Below are positions 22,288-30,616 of a stretch of 64,000 bases of DNA, piece after piece; positions within the stretch are counted from its first letter, which is position 1; the number at the start of each line of letters is the position of its first letter. The stretch spans positions 124,001 through 188,000 of the IMG/VR virus record IMGVR_UViG_3300021057_000274. The stretch is one strand, 5' to 3'. The position numbers and the translations under genes were made by a program. Source of the DNA: a virus. Below the pieces are notes generated by a model. It ran no database searches, was not told where the DNA came from, and worked only from the letters and a program-made list of their open reading frames with translations.

Positions 22288-23677
22288 GGAAACCTCGGTA
22301 GAAAAACAAAAACTTCTTCTTTCGTATTTAGTATCGTCACAAGACCTCTTCATCAAGACGTCACCCATCCTCAAGGCGGGGTACTTTGACCCGTCCTTGA
22401 AGAAGGCCGTGCAGTTCGTCCTCGGGTACTTTAACGAGTACAAGGCTCCGCCGTCGCTCGAGCAGATCAAGGCGGAGACCGGGCTCACCCTCTCAGGCAA
22501 GGAGCTGTCGAAGGCCGAGATCTCCTACGCTGAGAACCAGTTCGAGACGTTCTGTCGGAACTCGGCTTGCAAGGAAGCTGCCTTCATGCTCCCCTCCCTC
22601 CTCAAGGAGGCGAAGTACGGAGACATGCTGAAGGTTATGCAAGAGGCGATCCAGATCAGCCTCTCCAGAGACATCGGCATCAACTACTTCGATGACCCCG
22701 AGGCTCGCCTCAAGATCCTCACGCTGAACAACAACACCATCCCGACCCTCATCCACAAGCTAGATGAGAACCTGGGCGGAGGCATCACGCGAAAGGAGAT
22801 GATCATCTTCGCCGCGCCGTCTGGGGTCGGTAAGTCGATCACGATGTCGAACGTCGCCAAGAATCTGGCCAAGCAAGGACTTCACGGCGTCTACTTCACC
22901 CTCGAGCTGTCCGAGGAGATCGTCGCCAAGCGCTTCGACTCGATGTTCTCCGGAATAGCTCAACACGCGATCCTCTACAACATCACTCAAACCGCGATCG
23001 AGGTACGCAAGCAGTCAGAGAGCTCTGGGCGCTTGTTCATCAAGCGAATGCCTGAGTCCTCCACGAACGCGAACCACCTCAGAGCTTACTTGAAGGAGTT
23101 CGAGATCGTCAACGGGTTCGTCCCGGACTTCATCGTCGTTGATTACCTCGACCTGATGGCTTCGGTGCAATCGGTGTCCGTCGAGAACCAGTTCGTCAAG
23201 GATAAGTACGTTTCGGAGGAGTTGCGAGCGATCGCAAACGACTACAACGCCTTCATGATCACGGCGTCCCAGCTCAATCGCGGAGCTCAACAGCTCGAGA
23301 GCCTAGATGACTTGAGCCAAGCACACATCGCGGGCGGCATCTCGAAGGTCAACACCACCGACGTGCTCTGCGCGATCATCCAAACCGCTCAGATGAAAGC
23401 TCGTCAAGAGATGATGTTCAAGCTCCTCAAGACTAGAAACTCGAGCGGTGTAGGCAACTACTTCATGGTCAAGTTCAACCCGGCCAGCCTGCTTCTGGAG
23501 AACCTCGAGGAGGGGGAAACGCGCCCCGATCGCACCCTGTCCTCCGTGCTGCGCGGAAAGCTGGCGCGGGACCGCAAGCCTGACGATCCAGCAGCTCCAA
23601 CCGTCGTCGAACCTAACAAGCCGAGACCGACCGGTCCCGGCGGCATGGGCATCAATAACATCCCCTTTCAAGTGTGA
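22286..23677 (+). CDS. 41: Replicative DNA helicase (T4 gp41/DnaB-like)
   Basis: 463 residues (T4 gp41 is 475). Walker A is APSGVGKS at 177-184, a catalytic Glu lies in YFTLELSEE at about 203-211, and Walker B is FIVVDYLDL at 282-290. A RecA-like SQLNRGAQ segment follows, and the last 60 residues form a flexible Pro/Arg-rich tail. The N-terminal 150 residues would be the primase-binding domain. It unwinds DNA 5'-3' as a hexamer on the lagging strand. An in-frame TTG lies 15 bases upstream; the ATG is preferred. Confidence 0.93.
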   Translation: METSVEKQKLLLSYLVSSQDLFIKTSPILKAGYFDPSLKKAVQFVLGYFNEYKAPPSLEQIKAETGLTLSGKELSKAEISYAENQFETFCRNSACKEAAFMLPSLLKEAKYGDMLKVMQEAIQISLSRDIGINYFDDPEARLKILTLNNNTIPTLIHKLDENLGGGITRKEMIIFAAPSGVGKSITMSNVAKNLAKQGLHGVYFTLELSEEIVAKRFDSMFSGIAQHAILYNITQTAIEVRKQSESSGRLFIKRMPESSTNANHLRAYLKEFEIVNGFVPDFIVVDYLDLMASVQSVSVENQFVKDKYVSEELRAIANDYNAFMITASQLNRGAQQLESLDDLSQAHIAGGISKVNTTDVLCAIIQTAQMKARQEMMFKLLKTRNSSGVGNYFMVKFNPASLLLENLEEGETRPDRTLSSVLRGKLARDRKPDDPAAPTVVEPNKPRPTGPGGMGINNIPFQV

Positions 23678-23683
23678 GGAAAC

Positions 23684-23911
23684 ATGAGCGTCGTCTCTAT
23701 CGGCAACAAGATGTACCCGTTCGACAAGCTTCCCCAGCACGCGCAAAACCTCGTCAAGGTCTACCAGGGTTGGGAGGAAGAGCTGATCAAGGCCCAGATC
23801 GAGTGCCTCAAGCTTGAGGCGGCGATGCGTGCGGTCTCGCGAGAGGTGGAGGAGATCATCACTGGTCTCCCGCCGATTCAAGCCGTTCCAGACGAACCGA
23901 AAACTGAGTAA
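23684..23911 (+). CDS. Hypothetical 75-aa protein (DUF6447-like)
   Basis: ATG with GAGG about six bases upstream. The pattern MSVVSIGNKMYPFDKLPQHA, followed by a long helix with QAQIE-type heptads, resembles small phage proteins grouped as DUF6447, though I assign this from memory of the pattern. It is probably a coiled-coil dimer. Located right after the helicase; function unknown. Confidence 0.6.
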   Translation: MSVVSIGNKMYPFDKLPQHAQNLVKVYQGWEEELIKAQIECLKLEAAMRAVSREVEEIITGLPPIQAVPDEPKTE

Positions 23912-23964
23912 GGTGGTTACCTACCTCATCACATGGATGAGATAGCACCGGATAGCTCACCTTC

Positions 23965-24168
23965 ATGATCGCGGCTAGGCTACTTTCTTGTCTCTTACTG
24001 GCGGGATGCGCTGCTTCTGACTCGATGCAAATTCCGGAGTCATGCTTTCTCGCCCCGAGGGAGCAAGTGCTGACATCAGATCGCATCTTGTTCATGCACG
24101 TGATCATCTGTGACGAACCTCACGTTAAACCTGACTTCGGCTGGTCGATTCCCTTGGATCTCAGGTGA
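23965..24168 (+). CDS. Small putative lipoprotein, 67 aa
   Basis: The N-terminus MIAARLLSCLLLAGCAASDS has a lipobox (LLAGC), so Cys15 is the predicted lipid-modified residue and the mature protein would be about 53 residues. The mature part has two further Cys residues and no recognised domain. It could be an extra outer-membrane protein or exclusion factor. The ribosome site is weak. It couples to the DnaJ gene by GTGA. Confidence 0.6.
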   Translation: MIAARLLSCLLLAGCAASDSMQIPESCFLAPREQVLTSDRILFMHVIICDEPHVKPDFGWSIPLDLR

Positions 24169-24992
24169 ATCCCTTCACCGTTCTCGAGCTCCCCGACGGA
24201 GCCTCTAAGCGAGATGTCAAGCAAGCCTACCGCCGTCTCGCCGGAAAATACCATCCTGACAAGAACCCGAACCCCGGGGCGACCGAGAGGTTCAAGCTAG
24301 TCAAGGAGGCTTACGAGTTCTTGACGACCGGGCGATCGGCGTCAAAGATCTTCGGCCAGTCCCAGGTCAACCCAGTTAAGCCACCTCACTACCAGCCGCC
24401 GATGTACCGGCCGCCTGTCGAGCCTGAGGGCTTCGCGCCACCGATCGAGGTGAAGCTCTCGTTCGCTGACGTCTTCAGCGCCGGACGACAACGAGTGCCG
24501 TGGACAAATTACTACTTCAACCTCCCGGCCTACGTCAGAGACGGTCAGCTCTATAGAGCCAAAGCGTGGGATGACTCGATGGACTTCAGGTACTACAACC
24601 TTAAGTTCAAGCTCTTTGACCCGACTGACTTCTACAAGATCGAGAAGGGGAAGGTAGTTTGTAATGTTGACGTGACGATCGGCCAGGTTCTCGCTGGGGC
24701 TGACATCTTCATCAAGAACCTCAACCCCGACCTCCCTGACGTCTCGATCGGTCGAGAGGTGACTGACAAAGCGGTGACCCTCTTATGTGCTAACCACAAG
24801 AGGATCATGAGCGATGCAGATCGCCTCGCTCAAGTAGACGAGGCCGGGCTCTACGGGCCGCGGAAGCGTGACCCGATCTGGGTGCGAGTCAACCTCGTCT
24901 ACAAGTCGCTAGAGGGAGAGGATTATCACACGCTTCTCGAGCTGAAGAAGACGATCGACGGCATCTTAAGCAACTACGAACACATCCGCTAG
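24165..24992 (+). CDS. DnaJ-type co-chaperone
   Basis: 275 residues. J domain at 1-55 with YRRLAGKYHPDKNPNPG; the HPD tripeptide is at 30-32. A Pro/Tyr-rich linker follows (residues 65-90, PPHYQPPMYRPPVEPEGF), then a beta-rich C-terminal region of about 150 residues like the peptide-binding domains of class B DnaJ; no zinc-finger repeats are present. The HPD motif should stimulate host DnaK. T4-like phages use chaperones in head assembly and replication start; the target here is unknown. GTG start by the GTGA overlap. Confidence 0.87.
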   Translation: MNPFTVLELPDGASKRDVKQAYRRLAGKYHPDKNPNPGATERFKLVKEAYEFLTTGRSASKIFGQSQVNPVKPPHYQPPMYRPPVEPEGFAPPIEVKLSFADVFSAGRQRVPWTNYYFNLPAYVRDGQLYRAKAWDDSMDFRYYNLKFKLFDPTDFYKIEKGKVVCNVDVTIGQVLAGADIFIKNLNPDLPDVSIGREVTDKAVTLLCANHKRIMSDADRLAQVDEAGLYGPRKRDPIWVRVNLVYKSLEGEDYHTLLELKKTIDGILSNYEHIR

Positions 24993-25001
24993 GTCAGGAA
25001 T

Positions 25002-25010
25002 CATAAATAC
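25002..25010 (+). promoter_or_regulatory. Late promoter-type motif (CATAAATAC), leaderless geometry
   Basis: Seven bases before the GTG start of the ligase gene and no ribosome site between. It appears to drive the whole 25.0-32.15 kb unit, whose genes are coupled by overlaps. Confidence 0.6.
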
Positions 25011-25016
25011 CTGGCC

Positions 25017-26522
25017 GTGAAGACCTCATTCAAAACTCTCCTAGAGGGAGCTCCAGATTACCACGTCAAGCACGTCGAGGATCTCGACGTCGAGACGTTC
25101 ATCCGCGTCATCGAGCGCGTCCACGAGCTTGACGCCGTTCAAAAGCTAGACGGCGCGAACCTCCGGGGCGGCATCGATGAGGACGCTAAGCTGTACACCT
25201 CGCGAGAACAGAAGGGCGGCAAACGGTTCTACTCGCTCAAGGACTTTCCGAAGCGCTCTGCCTTCGACGGGTTCAGAGCTGCTCACGCCGTGCTCGAGCA
25301 GGTCGAGCACGTCATCAAGGACATCGTCGCGCCAGGTGAGGCCTTCAACATGGAGGTGATCTACGGCGAGCAGCCGAACACCGTGCTCTACGGCAAGGAT
25401 CGCTTGAACTACCTCGCCATCCTCGAGATGGTACCGGGAGATGATCCGACGATCGATCCCGACCAGCGCAAGACCAAGCAACTGATCGAAGCTCTCAATG
25501 ACCACGTCATCACGGTCGACACGCTGGCCCACGAGACGCATGACGGCTCGGTCATCGTGTCGGCTCCGAAGATCACCGACTGGAAGATCGTCGGCTCTGA
25601 CAAGATCTCGAAGCACGACCTCGAGGAGCTTGACTTTAGCGAGGAGCTAGGCAACCTCAAAAAGTTCCTCGAGACCGACAACGAGGTAGCGAGGAAGGAG
25701 GGAAAGATCCTCACCAACTTCGAGGTGCTCAAGGACAAGTCACCCAAGCTCAGCGAGGAGCGCAAGAAGGTCGACGAGAAGATCCGGAACGACTTCAAGC
25801 TTCCGATCAAGGAGAAGCTGATGCGGATCGTCAAGAAGCAGAAGCCGTCCCTGCGCGGTGAGACGACCGACTCGGGGCAGAACGCGGGAACCTACACCGG
25901 CATCGAGGGGATCATCTTCACCGACAAGAAGACGCGCGAGCGATTCAAGGTCGTCGATCGAGACGTCTTCACCAAGATCAATCAGTTCAACTACGAGGTC
26001 CGCAAGTCGATCAACTCGACGCTGAAGACCTCGAACACCGACCTACCCGTCGAGGAGCGCGGCGGCCTGGTCGGCGAGGCGCACATCCGCTCGGTGAGGC
26101 TGCTCGGTCTGCCCGGTGCCGAGATGCCAGCCCAGGTGAAGCGGGTCATCGAGAAGCTCAAGGGCGAATCTCGTGACGCGACGGTCAAGAACATCATCGA
26201 CTCGCTCCACCAGCTTAACTTTCAAGCGATCCGTCGAAAGATCCAAGCCGTTTACATCTCGACGATCGACGACGTCGACGACGCGCGCGACTCCTTCAAG
26301 CAAAACGCTGACACTTACTCGCTCAAGCTGAGCGACGACCAGGAGATCAAGTATACTCCGGAGATCAAGCGTCGGACGCTGATGGTCTTCGCCGAGGCGC
26401 GCAAGACGCTCGAGGAGATCCTGGTCAAGGTCAAAAAGACGCAAGACATGGAGGACTTGATCGAGCTCCTCTTCAAGAAGTACATCGACGAGCTACACGG
26501 AGGGGATGATGACGAGTTCTAA
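25017..26522 (+). CDS. ATP-dependent ligase-type nucleotidyltransferase
   Basis: 501 residues with motifs of the DNA/RNA ligase and capping superfamily: motif I QKLDGANLRGG (Lys43 as nucleotidyl acceptor), motif III FNMEVIYGEQP (about 110-120), motif IV GIEGIIFTDK (Glu297) and motif V RFKVVDRD (Lys311). A long acidic/basic helical insertion (residues 200-285) separates III and IV, and the C-terminal 180 residues are charged helices without an OB-fold signature that I can see. It could be an RNA ligase, a DNA ligase or a protein-modifying nucleotidyltransferase. The late motif suggests a late or virion-associated role rather than replication. Confidence 0.75.
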   Translation: MKTSFKTLLEGAPDYHVKHVEDLDVETFIRVIERVHELDAVQKLDGANLRGGIDEDAKLYTSREQKGGKRFYSLKDFPKRSAFDGFRAAHAVLEQVEHVIKDIVAPGEAFNMEVIYGEQPNTVLYGKDRLNYLAILEMVPGDDPTIDPDQRKTKQLIEALNDHVITVDTLAHETHDGSVIVSAPKITDWKIVGSDKISKHDLEELDFSEELGNLKKFLETDNEVARKEGKILTNFEVLKDKSPKLSEERKKVDEKIRNDFKLPIKEKLMRIVKKQKPSLRGETTDSGQNAGTYTGIEGIIFTDKKTRERFKVVDRDVFTKINQFNYEVRKSINSTLKTSNTDLPVEERGGLVGEAHIRSVRLLGLPGAEMPAQVKRVIEKLKGESRDATVKNIIDSLHQLNFQAIRRKIQAVYISTIDDVDDARDSFKQNADTYSLKLSDDQEIKYTPEIKRRTLMVFAEARKTLEEILVKVKKTQDMEDLIELLFKKYIDELHGGDDDEF

Positions 26523-27492
26523 CTTTCTGCTCGGGCTAGACGAGTCAGCTCACCTGAACCGGCTCCAGGGAAAGAGCATGGATGACGTCAAGAACGCGTT
26601 CATGGCTAACCTCCTCGCGACGTTGCTCATCCTCCGCACGCAAGATCTTGACGGGCTCGTGCTGGTCAATGACCGGTCTGACCACAAGATCAAGAGCTTC
26701 TCGCCACAGATGCGTGACCTGAAGTTCTGGGGACGCGCCCTCTTCCACCCAGAGGACAAGGAGGTGAAGAAGCGGATCCTTCCCGGCCACGCCGACCTGC
26801 TTCACCGCGAGTCAGGGCGGATCTTCAACTCTAGGATCGAGTGGCTGATGAAGTTGCCGAGCACCTCTCCAGAGAACATCAACTGGCATGAGGTTACCTC
26901 ATGCCTCTTGCTCCTCCGTCACCGCTACACGATGCGGAGCTCGTACATGGATCGCATCATCAGCGCGATCTACCTCTGGGACCGCATCAAGGACACTCAG
27001 AAGCGCAAGGCGATCAACGACGCGTTCATGTACCTCCTGCAGAGCGACCAGAAGTCAGCTCTCTTGACCAGGATGCGGGCGCTGTCGACACGATCGCTCC
27101 TCAGCGCAACCGTCGCCGCGATGGCTCAACGCGTGATCGGCTTCAAGCGCCTCCACGAGAACGAGAGCATCTCGGTCGGAGGGATCGCCTCAGGCGGCAA
27201 CGCGATCGTGGGCGCCAACTCGGGGGCCTCCGCGATCACTCAGCCCGAGATGGACCAAACCGTTTCTAACCTCTACGGCTTGTCGAAGCTCTCGCAGATC
27301 CAAGTGCAAAAGCGAGGTAAATACATGTTCCGGGACAACAAGATCGTCAAGAAGAAGCCGAAGAAGTTCAAGGCGATCAAGTTCAAGGCCCCGAAACACA
27401 TGAAGTTGGATCGAACTCCCAACAAGGGAAAGAAGAACAAGCTGGGCTACGGCGCGGCTGAACTAGACGGAGCAGACGGAGGTAGCGAGTGA
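26509..27492 (+). CDS. Hypothetical 327-aa protein of the late ligase unit
   Basis: GGAGG at 26499-26503 is best placed for the second of two tandem ATGs. The protein is helical in its first 200 residues (TRMRALSTRSLLSATVAA) and has a Gly/Ala/Ser-rich middle (SVGGIASGGNAIVGANSGAS). It ends with a very basic Lys-rich stretch (IVKKKPKKFKAIKFKAPKHM) that could bind DNA or RNA. No family recognised. It overlaps the ligase gene by 14 bases and couples to the next by GTGA. Confidence 0.7.
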   Translation: MTSSNFLLGLDESAHLNRLQGKSMDDVKNAFMANLLATLLILRTQDLDGLVLVNDRSDHKIKSFSPQMRDLKFWGRALFHPEDKEVKKRILPGHADLLHRESGRIFNSRIEWLMKLPSTSPENINWHEVTSCLLLLRHRYTMRSSYMDRIISAIYLWDRIKDTQKRKAINDAFMYLLQSDQKSALLTRMRALSTRSLLSATVAAMAQRVIGFKRLHENESISVGGIASGGNAIVGANSGASAITQPEMDQTVSNLYGLSKLSQIQVQKRGKYMFRDNKIVKKKPKKFKAIKFKAPKHMKLDRTPNKGKKNKLGYGAAELDGADGGSE

Positions 27493-28835
27493 GTGACGTC
27501 AGACTGAAGAAGTCGTTTCGCGACATGGCGCAAGAGTTTGGTGTCCTCGTTCAAGAGTTCACCGCGCCGACCACGACGCCTGCGCCGAACCCCGCGATCC
27601 AGGCTACCCAAGCCAAGCAGCAGTCCGGTAACTTGCAAGACATCGAGAAGCAGGTGCAGGGCAAGCTCGACCGTTCAGAGAAGCTTGACGAGATCGACAC
27701 GGTGACGTTCGGCCTCGAGACCGACGACAACAAGATCGTCAAGGTCTACGTCAAGGCCGAGCAGGCCGATGACTTCGAGAAAGAGCTAGCGGAGCAGCTG
27801 GGAGAGTCCGACAACATCGAGGACGTGCTCAATGAGCTCTCCAAGAAGTACGAGATCGTCGACGTCGAGTGGCCTGACGATGAGGATGACGAGACGACGA
27901 AGCCAGACGAGGAGGACGAGGACGCTGAGTCCGACGGCTCAGAAGCGCTAAACGACAAGGTCTACAACAAGGATGACCAGATGGCAAAGGAAGATCTCAA
28001 TTTCGGAGAGCGCGCAACTCTAACTCTCCTCGAGGGCAACGACTCTGGACCGATCGAGCAACGTCTCAACACTCCGGCGCAGCTCATGGTCTACAACGCG
28101 ATCATCGAGCTGGGAATTCCTGAGGTCGTCCTGAACAAGAGCCCGTACAAGCCCGCGATCATCCAGGGCATCCGCGCGAAGGGCCTTGAGCTGATGAGAA
28201 ACTCCTCGCTCAAGCAAGCGCTCAAGCTCTTCATCACCCGGTCGAACGACTATGAGAACCTCAACCATGACTCGTACGCTCGCAAGGATAAGAAAGACGC
28301 GAAGGCAGATCCGAAGGCGAAGGACGCGAAGCCTGGAGCAGCTAGGCCGACCGCCAAGCAATCGGTCAAGGAGAGCGTCGAGAGCGCTAAGACCGATTGG
28401 AAGTTCGAGCGAGAGGGAGAGACCTTCAACATCTCTTGTGACTCGTTCGAGATTCACCTCGACGACGAGCAGACCGAGAAGCTTCTCAAGAGCGTCTCGA
28501 ACAAGGACGCCGTCGCGGTCAAGGACGCCGAGGACAACTCGAGCTTCATCTTCTCACCCCGGGGGGTCAACCTCCTAGTGAAGAAGAAGGGCGAGCAGCT
28601 GACGAAGCTCATGACAGCCGCGCAGCTCGACCAGATGTTCACGTCGCTCGGTGACATGGCTGCCGAAGGGTTGACTGAGGCGCTTGACCCGCAGTGCCCG
28701 GTCGTCAAGACCTTCCTGGCGACGACGGTTGACCCGAAGGCCCCAGAGTCGAAGGAGGACGCCGAGTTTCGCAAGATGCACCCGACCAAGTGTGCGCGCT
28801 GCAAGATGTACTCCCGGCGCAAGCTGACCGCTTGA
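27489..28835 (+). CDS. Hypothetical acidic 448-aa protein
   Basis: GTG start by overlap. The first 150 residues are acidic with a Pro/Thr linker (TAPTTTPAPNPA) and a run of Asp/Glu around 135-155. The middle is helical. A Lys/Ala-rich linker lies around residues 255-285, and a beta-like domain follows. The C-terminus holds a CARCKMYSRRK zinc-type motif. The modular, linker-rich build suggests a scaffold or adaptor. No family recognised. Its stop overlaps the TTG start of the nuclease gene. Confidence 0.7.
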   Translation: MSDVRLKKSFRDMAQEFGVLVQEFTAPTTTPAPNPAIQATQAKQQSGNLQDIEKQVQGKLDRSEKLDEIDTVTFGLETDDNKIVKVYVKAEQADDFEKELAEQLGESDNIEDVLNELSKKYEIVDVEWPDDEDDETTKPDEEDEDAESDGSEALNDKVYNKDDQMAKEDLNFGERATLTLLEGNDSGPIEQRLNTPAQLMVYNAIIELGIPEVVLNKSPYKPAIIQGIRAKGLELMRNSSLKQALKLFITRSNDYENLNHDSYARKDKKDAKADPKAKDAKPGAARPTAKQSVKESVESAKTDWKFEREGETFNISCDSFEIHLDDEQTEKLLKSVSNKDAVAVKDAEDNSSFIFSPRGVNLLVKKKGEQLTKLMTAAQLDQMFTSLGDMAAEGLTEALDPQCPVVKTFLATTVDPKAPESKEDAEFRKMHPTKCARCKMYSRRKLTA

Positions 28836-29488
28836 CCTTCAACTATCAAGACTACGAGGCGCTCAACGTAGAGGGAAAGCGGATCTACCAGATCTCCGCT
28901 GAAAAGTACTATCCCTCGATCACGACGATCTTAGGGCAGACCCAAGAGCCTGAGAAGCGTAACGCGCTCGACGCGTGGCGCGCGCGGGTCGGGGTGCAGA
29001 AAGCGAACAAGATCACGAGCGACGCGGCGACTCGCGGGACAAACACCCACTTGATGCTCGAGCGCTTCCTCAACGGCGAGGATCCTCGTCTCGAGGAGTT
29101 TCCAGAGGCTCACTCTCGGATCTTCAAGAGCCTCAGGCTCCAGCTCCAGCGCATAAATAAGGTCTACGGGCAAGAGGTGGTCTTGTTCTCCGACATCCTC
29201 GGAGTTGCCGGTCGATGTGACCTCGTGGCTGAGTACGACGGCACGCTCTCGATCGTCGACTACAAGACCTCCTCGAGGGTAAAGTCAGCCGACGAGATCG
29301 GTGACTACTGGTTGCAGGCCGCGTTCTACGCGATCGCGCACAACGAGATGTTTGGAACCGAGATCAGCAAGCTAGTCATCATGATGGGCGTTGAAAATCA
29401 CCTTCCCCTGATCTTCCGCAAGCAGATCGATGACGAGCTGCTGCTCAAGCTGGCGACTCGCGTCAGCGAGTTCTACGCGAGGATCTGA
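28832..29488 (+). CDS. PD-(D/E)XK exonuclease (Cas4/RecB-like)
   Basis: 218 residues. The catalytic core is GRCDLVAEYDGTLSIVDYKT (Asp, then Asp-x-Lys), the PD-(D/E)XK signature. An upstream TRGTNTHLMLERFLNG helix supplies the His of motif I, as in RecB-type nucleases. No clustered Fe-S cysteines are visible, so it is not a typical Cas4. Start: TTG overlapping the previous stop; the alternative upstream start lies inside the previous gene. It is located in the late ligase unit, so it may process DNA ends together with the ligase-type enzyme. Confidence 0.82.
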   Translation: MTFNYQDYEALNVEGKRIYQISAEKYYPSITTILGQTQEPEKRNALDAWRARVGVQKANKITSDAATRGTNTHLMLERFLNGEDPRLEEFPEAHSRIFKSLRLQLQRINKVYGQEVVLFSDILGVAGRCDLVAEYDGTLSIVDYKTSSRVKSADEIGDYWLQAAFYAIAHNEMFGTEISKLVIMMGVENHLPLIFRKQIDDELLLKLATRVSEFYARI

Positions 29489-29489
29489 G

Positions 29490-30332
29490 ATGAAGCTAGA
29501 TTCTCTCGTTCTCGTTGAGCGCGAACAGCTTCCGCAATACAAGAAGGAGCTGACAGAGCACCGCTTCGTCGACTTGCTTAACTCGCACTGCAAGAACTCG
29601 CACAACGTCGCCAAGCGAATCCCGCTGTACGTGCGCATGACCGGGGCTGACTTCATCCAGATCGACCCGCTCCAACGCGAGGAGCGCTCCCCGTTTTGGA
29701 TCGATCGCCTGATCAAGGAGATGACGGCCTGGAAGATGTTCCCGAGCCGCAGCCGCTGCTTGAAGGTCTTCACCGACAAGGACGGCATCGGCGACGGTGA
29801 CCTCTACGTCGTCTTCCCGTATGACAAGGCCAGGATCGGCGTTTGCTCGGGCAGTACGTTCTACAAGAGCTTCACCCACCTCAAGAAAGCCGTCGACGTC
29901 TCTCGAGTCGACAACACGGCGCTCCACAACTGGATCAAGAAGCTCATCTCGGCGCTGAACAAGGTCGAGTCCAAGATCAGGATTAACGTCGAGGACGACC
30001 ACGGCACCTTCAGCGAGTTCAAGAAGCTGCTCGACAAGGTCACCAAGGAGGTCACCGAGCACGGCTTCCAGAAGCTTCACAAAGCGCTCGTCAAGAGCGA
30101 CTCCCCGACCGACGAGGAGATGAAGATCGCCAAGAACTTCCTCGATCGTCACCTATCGGCTGACCGGTACCTCGAGGTGATGCTAGATCCGGGAACTAAT
30201 GATTTTGTCACGATGAGGATCGAGAGCTTGCAGAAGCCCTACTCTGGTCGTGAGATGTGGGTGAGCGCTCCGTGCTTACTCATCAAGCGAGACAAGTACG
30301 TCGAGATGCACGAGAGAGGGGACATCAAGTGA
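29490..30332 (+). CDS. Hypothetical 280-aa protein of the late unit
   Basis: ATG two bases after the nuclease stop. The protein is Lys/Asp/Glu-rich, with a beta-like N-terminal third (PLYVRMTGADFIQIDPLQRE) and a middle helical region with KKLLDKVTKEVTEHGFQKLH. The C-terminal part ends with KPYSGREMWVSAPCLLIKRD. No catalytic motif was seen. It overlaps the following gene by four bases (GTGA). Confidence 0.65.
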   Translation: MKLDSLVLVEREQLPQYKKELTEHRFVDLLNSHCKNSHNVAKRIPLYVRMTGADFIQIDPLQREERSPFWIDRLIKEMTAWKMFPSRSRCLKVFTDKDGIGDGDLYVVFPYDKARIGVCSGSTFYKSFTHLKKAVDVSRVDNTALHNWIKKLISALNKVESKIRINVEDDHGTFSEFKKLLDKVTKEVTEHGFQKLHKALVKSDSPTDEEMKIAKNFLDRHLSADRYLEVMLDPGTNDFVTMRIESLQKPYSGREMWVSAPCLLIKRDKYVEMHERGDIK

Positions 30333-30616
30333 AGCTAAGCGACATCTACGAGAAGTCAGCATACATCGCCACGGGGAACTCTGAGGATCTGGACGATAAC
30401 CTCACGACCTTTGAGGTGATCGGCGAAAACGAAGAGGAAGCATACAGCGTCGTCATCACCAAGGACGGCAAGGTCGACAGCGTCAATCCTGAGCCAAATG
30501 CCGATCGCGAGGCGATCATCAAGCCTGCGCTCGATCTGTTCAAAAAGCGCGGACGCGGGTCATACACCGATCTGCCTGCTAGCCAAAACGTCGGCAACAT
30601 CAAGCCAGCCAAGTGA
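30329..30616 (+). CDS. Hypothetical 95-aa acidic protein
   Basis: GTG start, overlapping both neighbours by four bases. Reads MKLSDIYEKSAYIATGNSED, then an acidic EVIGENEEEAYSVVITKDGK and a basic KKRGRGSY patch. Small alpha-beta protein. Strict coupling to the RimK-like gene suggests it may act with it (as a partner or as a substrate with acidic character), but no family is recognised. Confidence 0.6.
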   Translation: MKLSDIYEKSAYIATGNSEDLDDNLTTFEVIGENEEEAYSVVITKDGKVDSVNPEPNADREAIIKPALDLFKKRGRGSYTDLPASQNVGNIKPAK

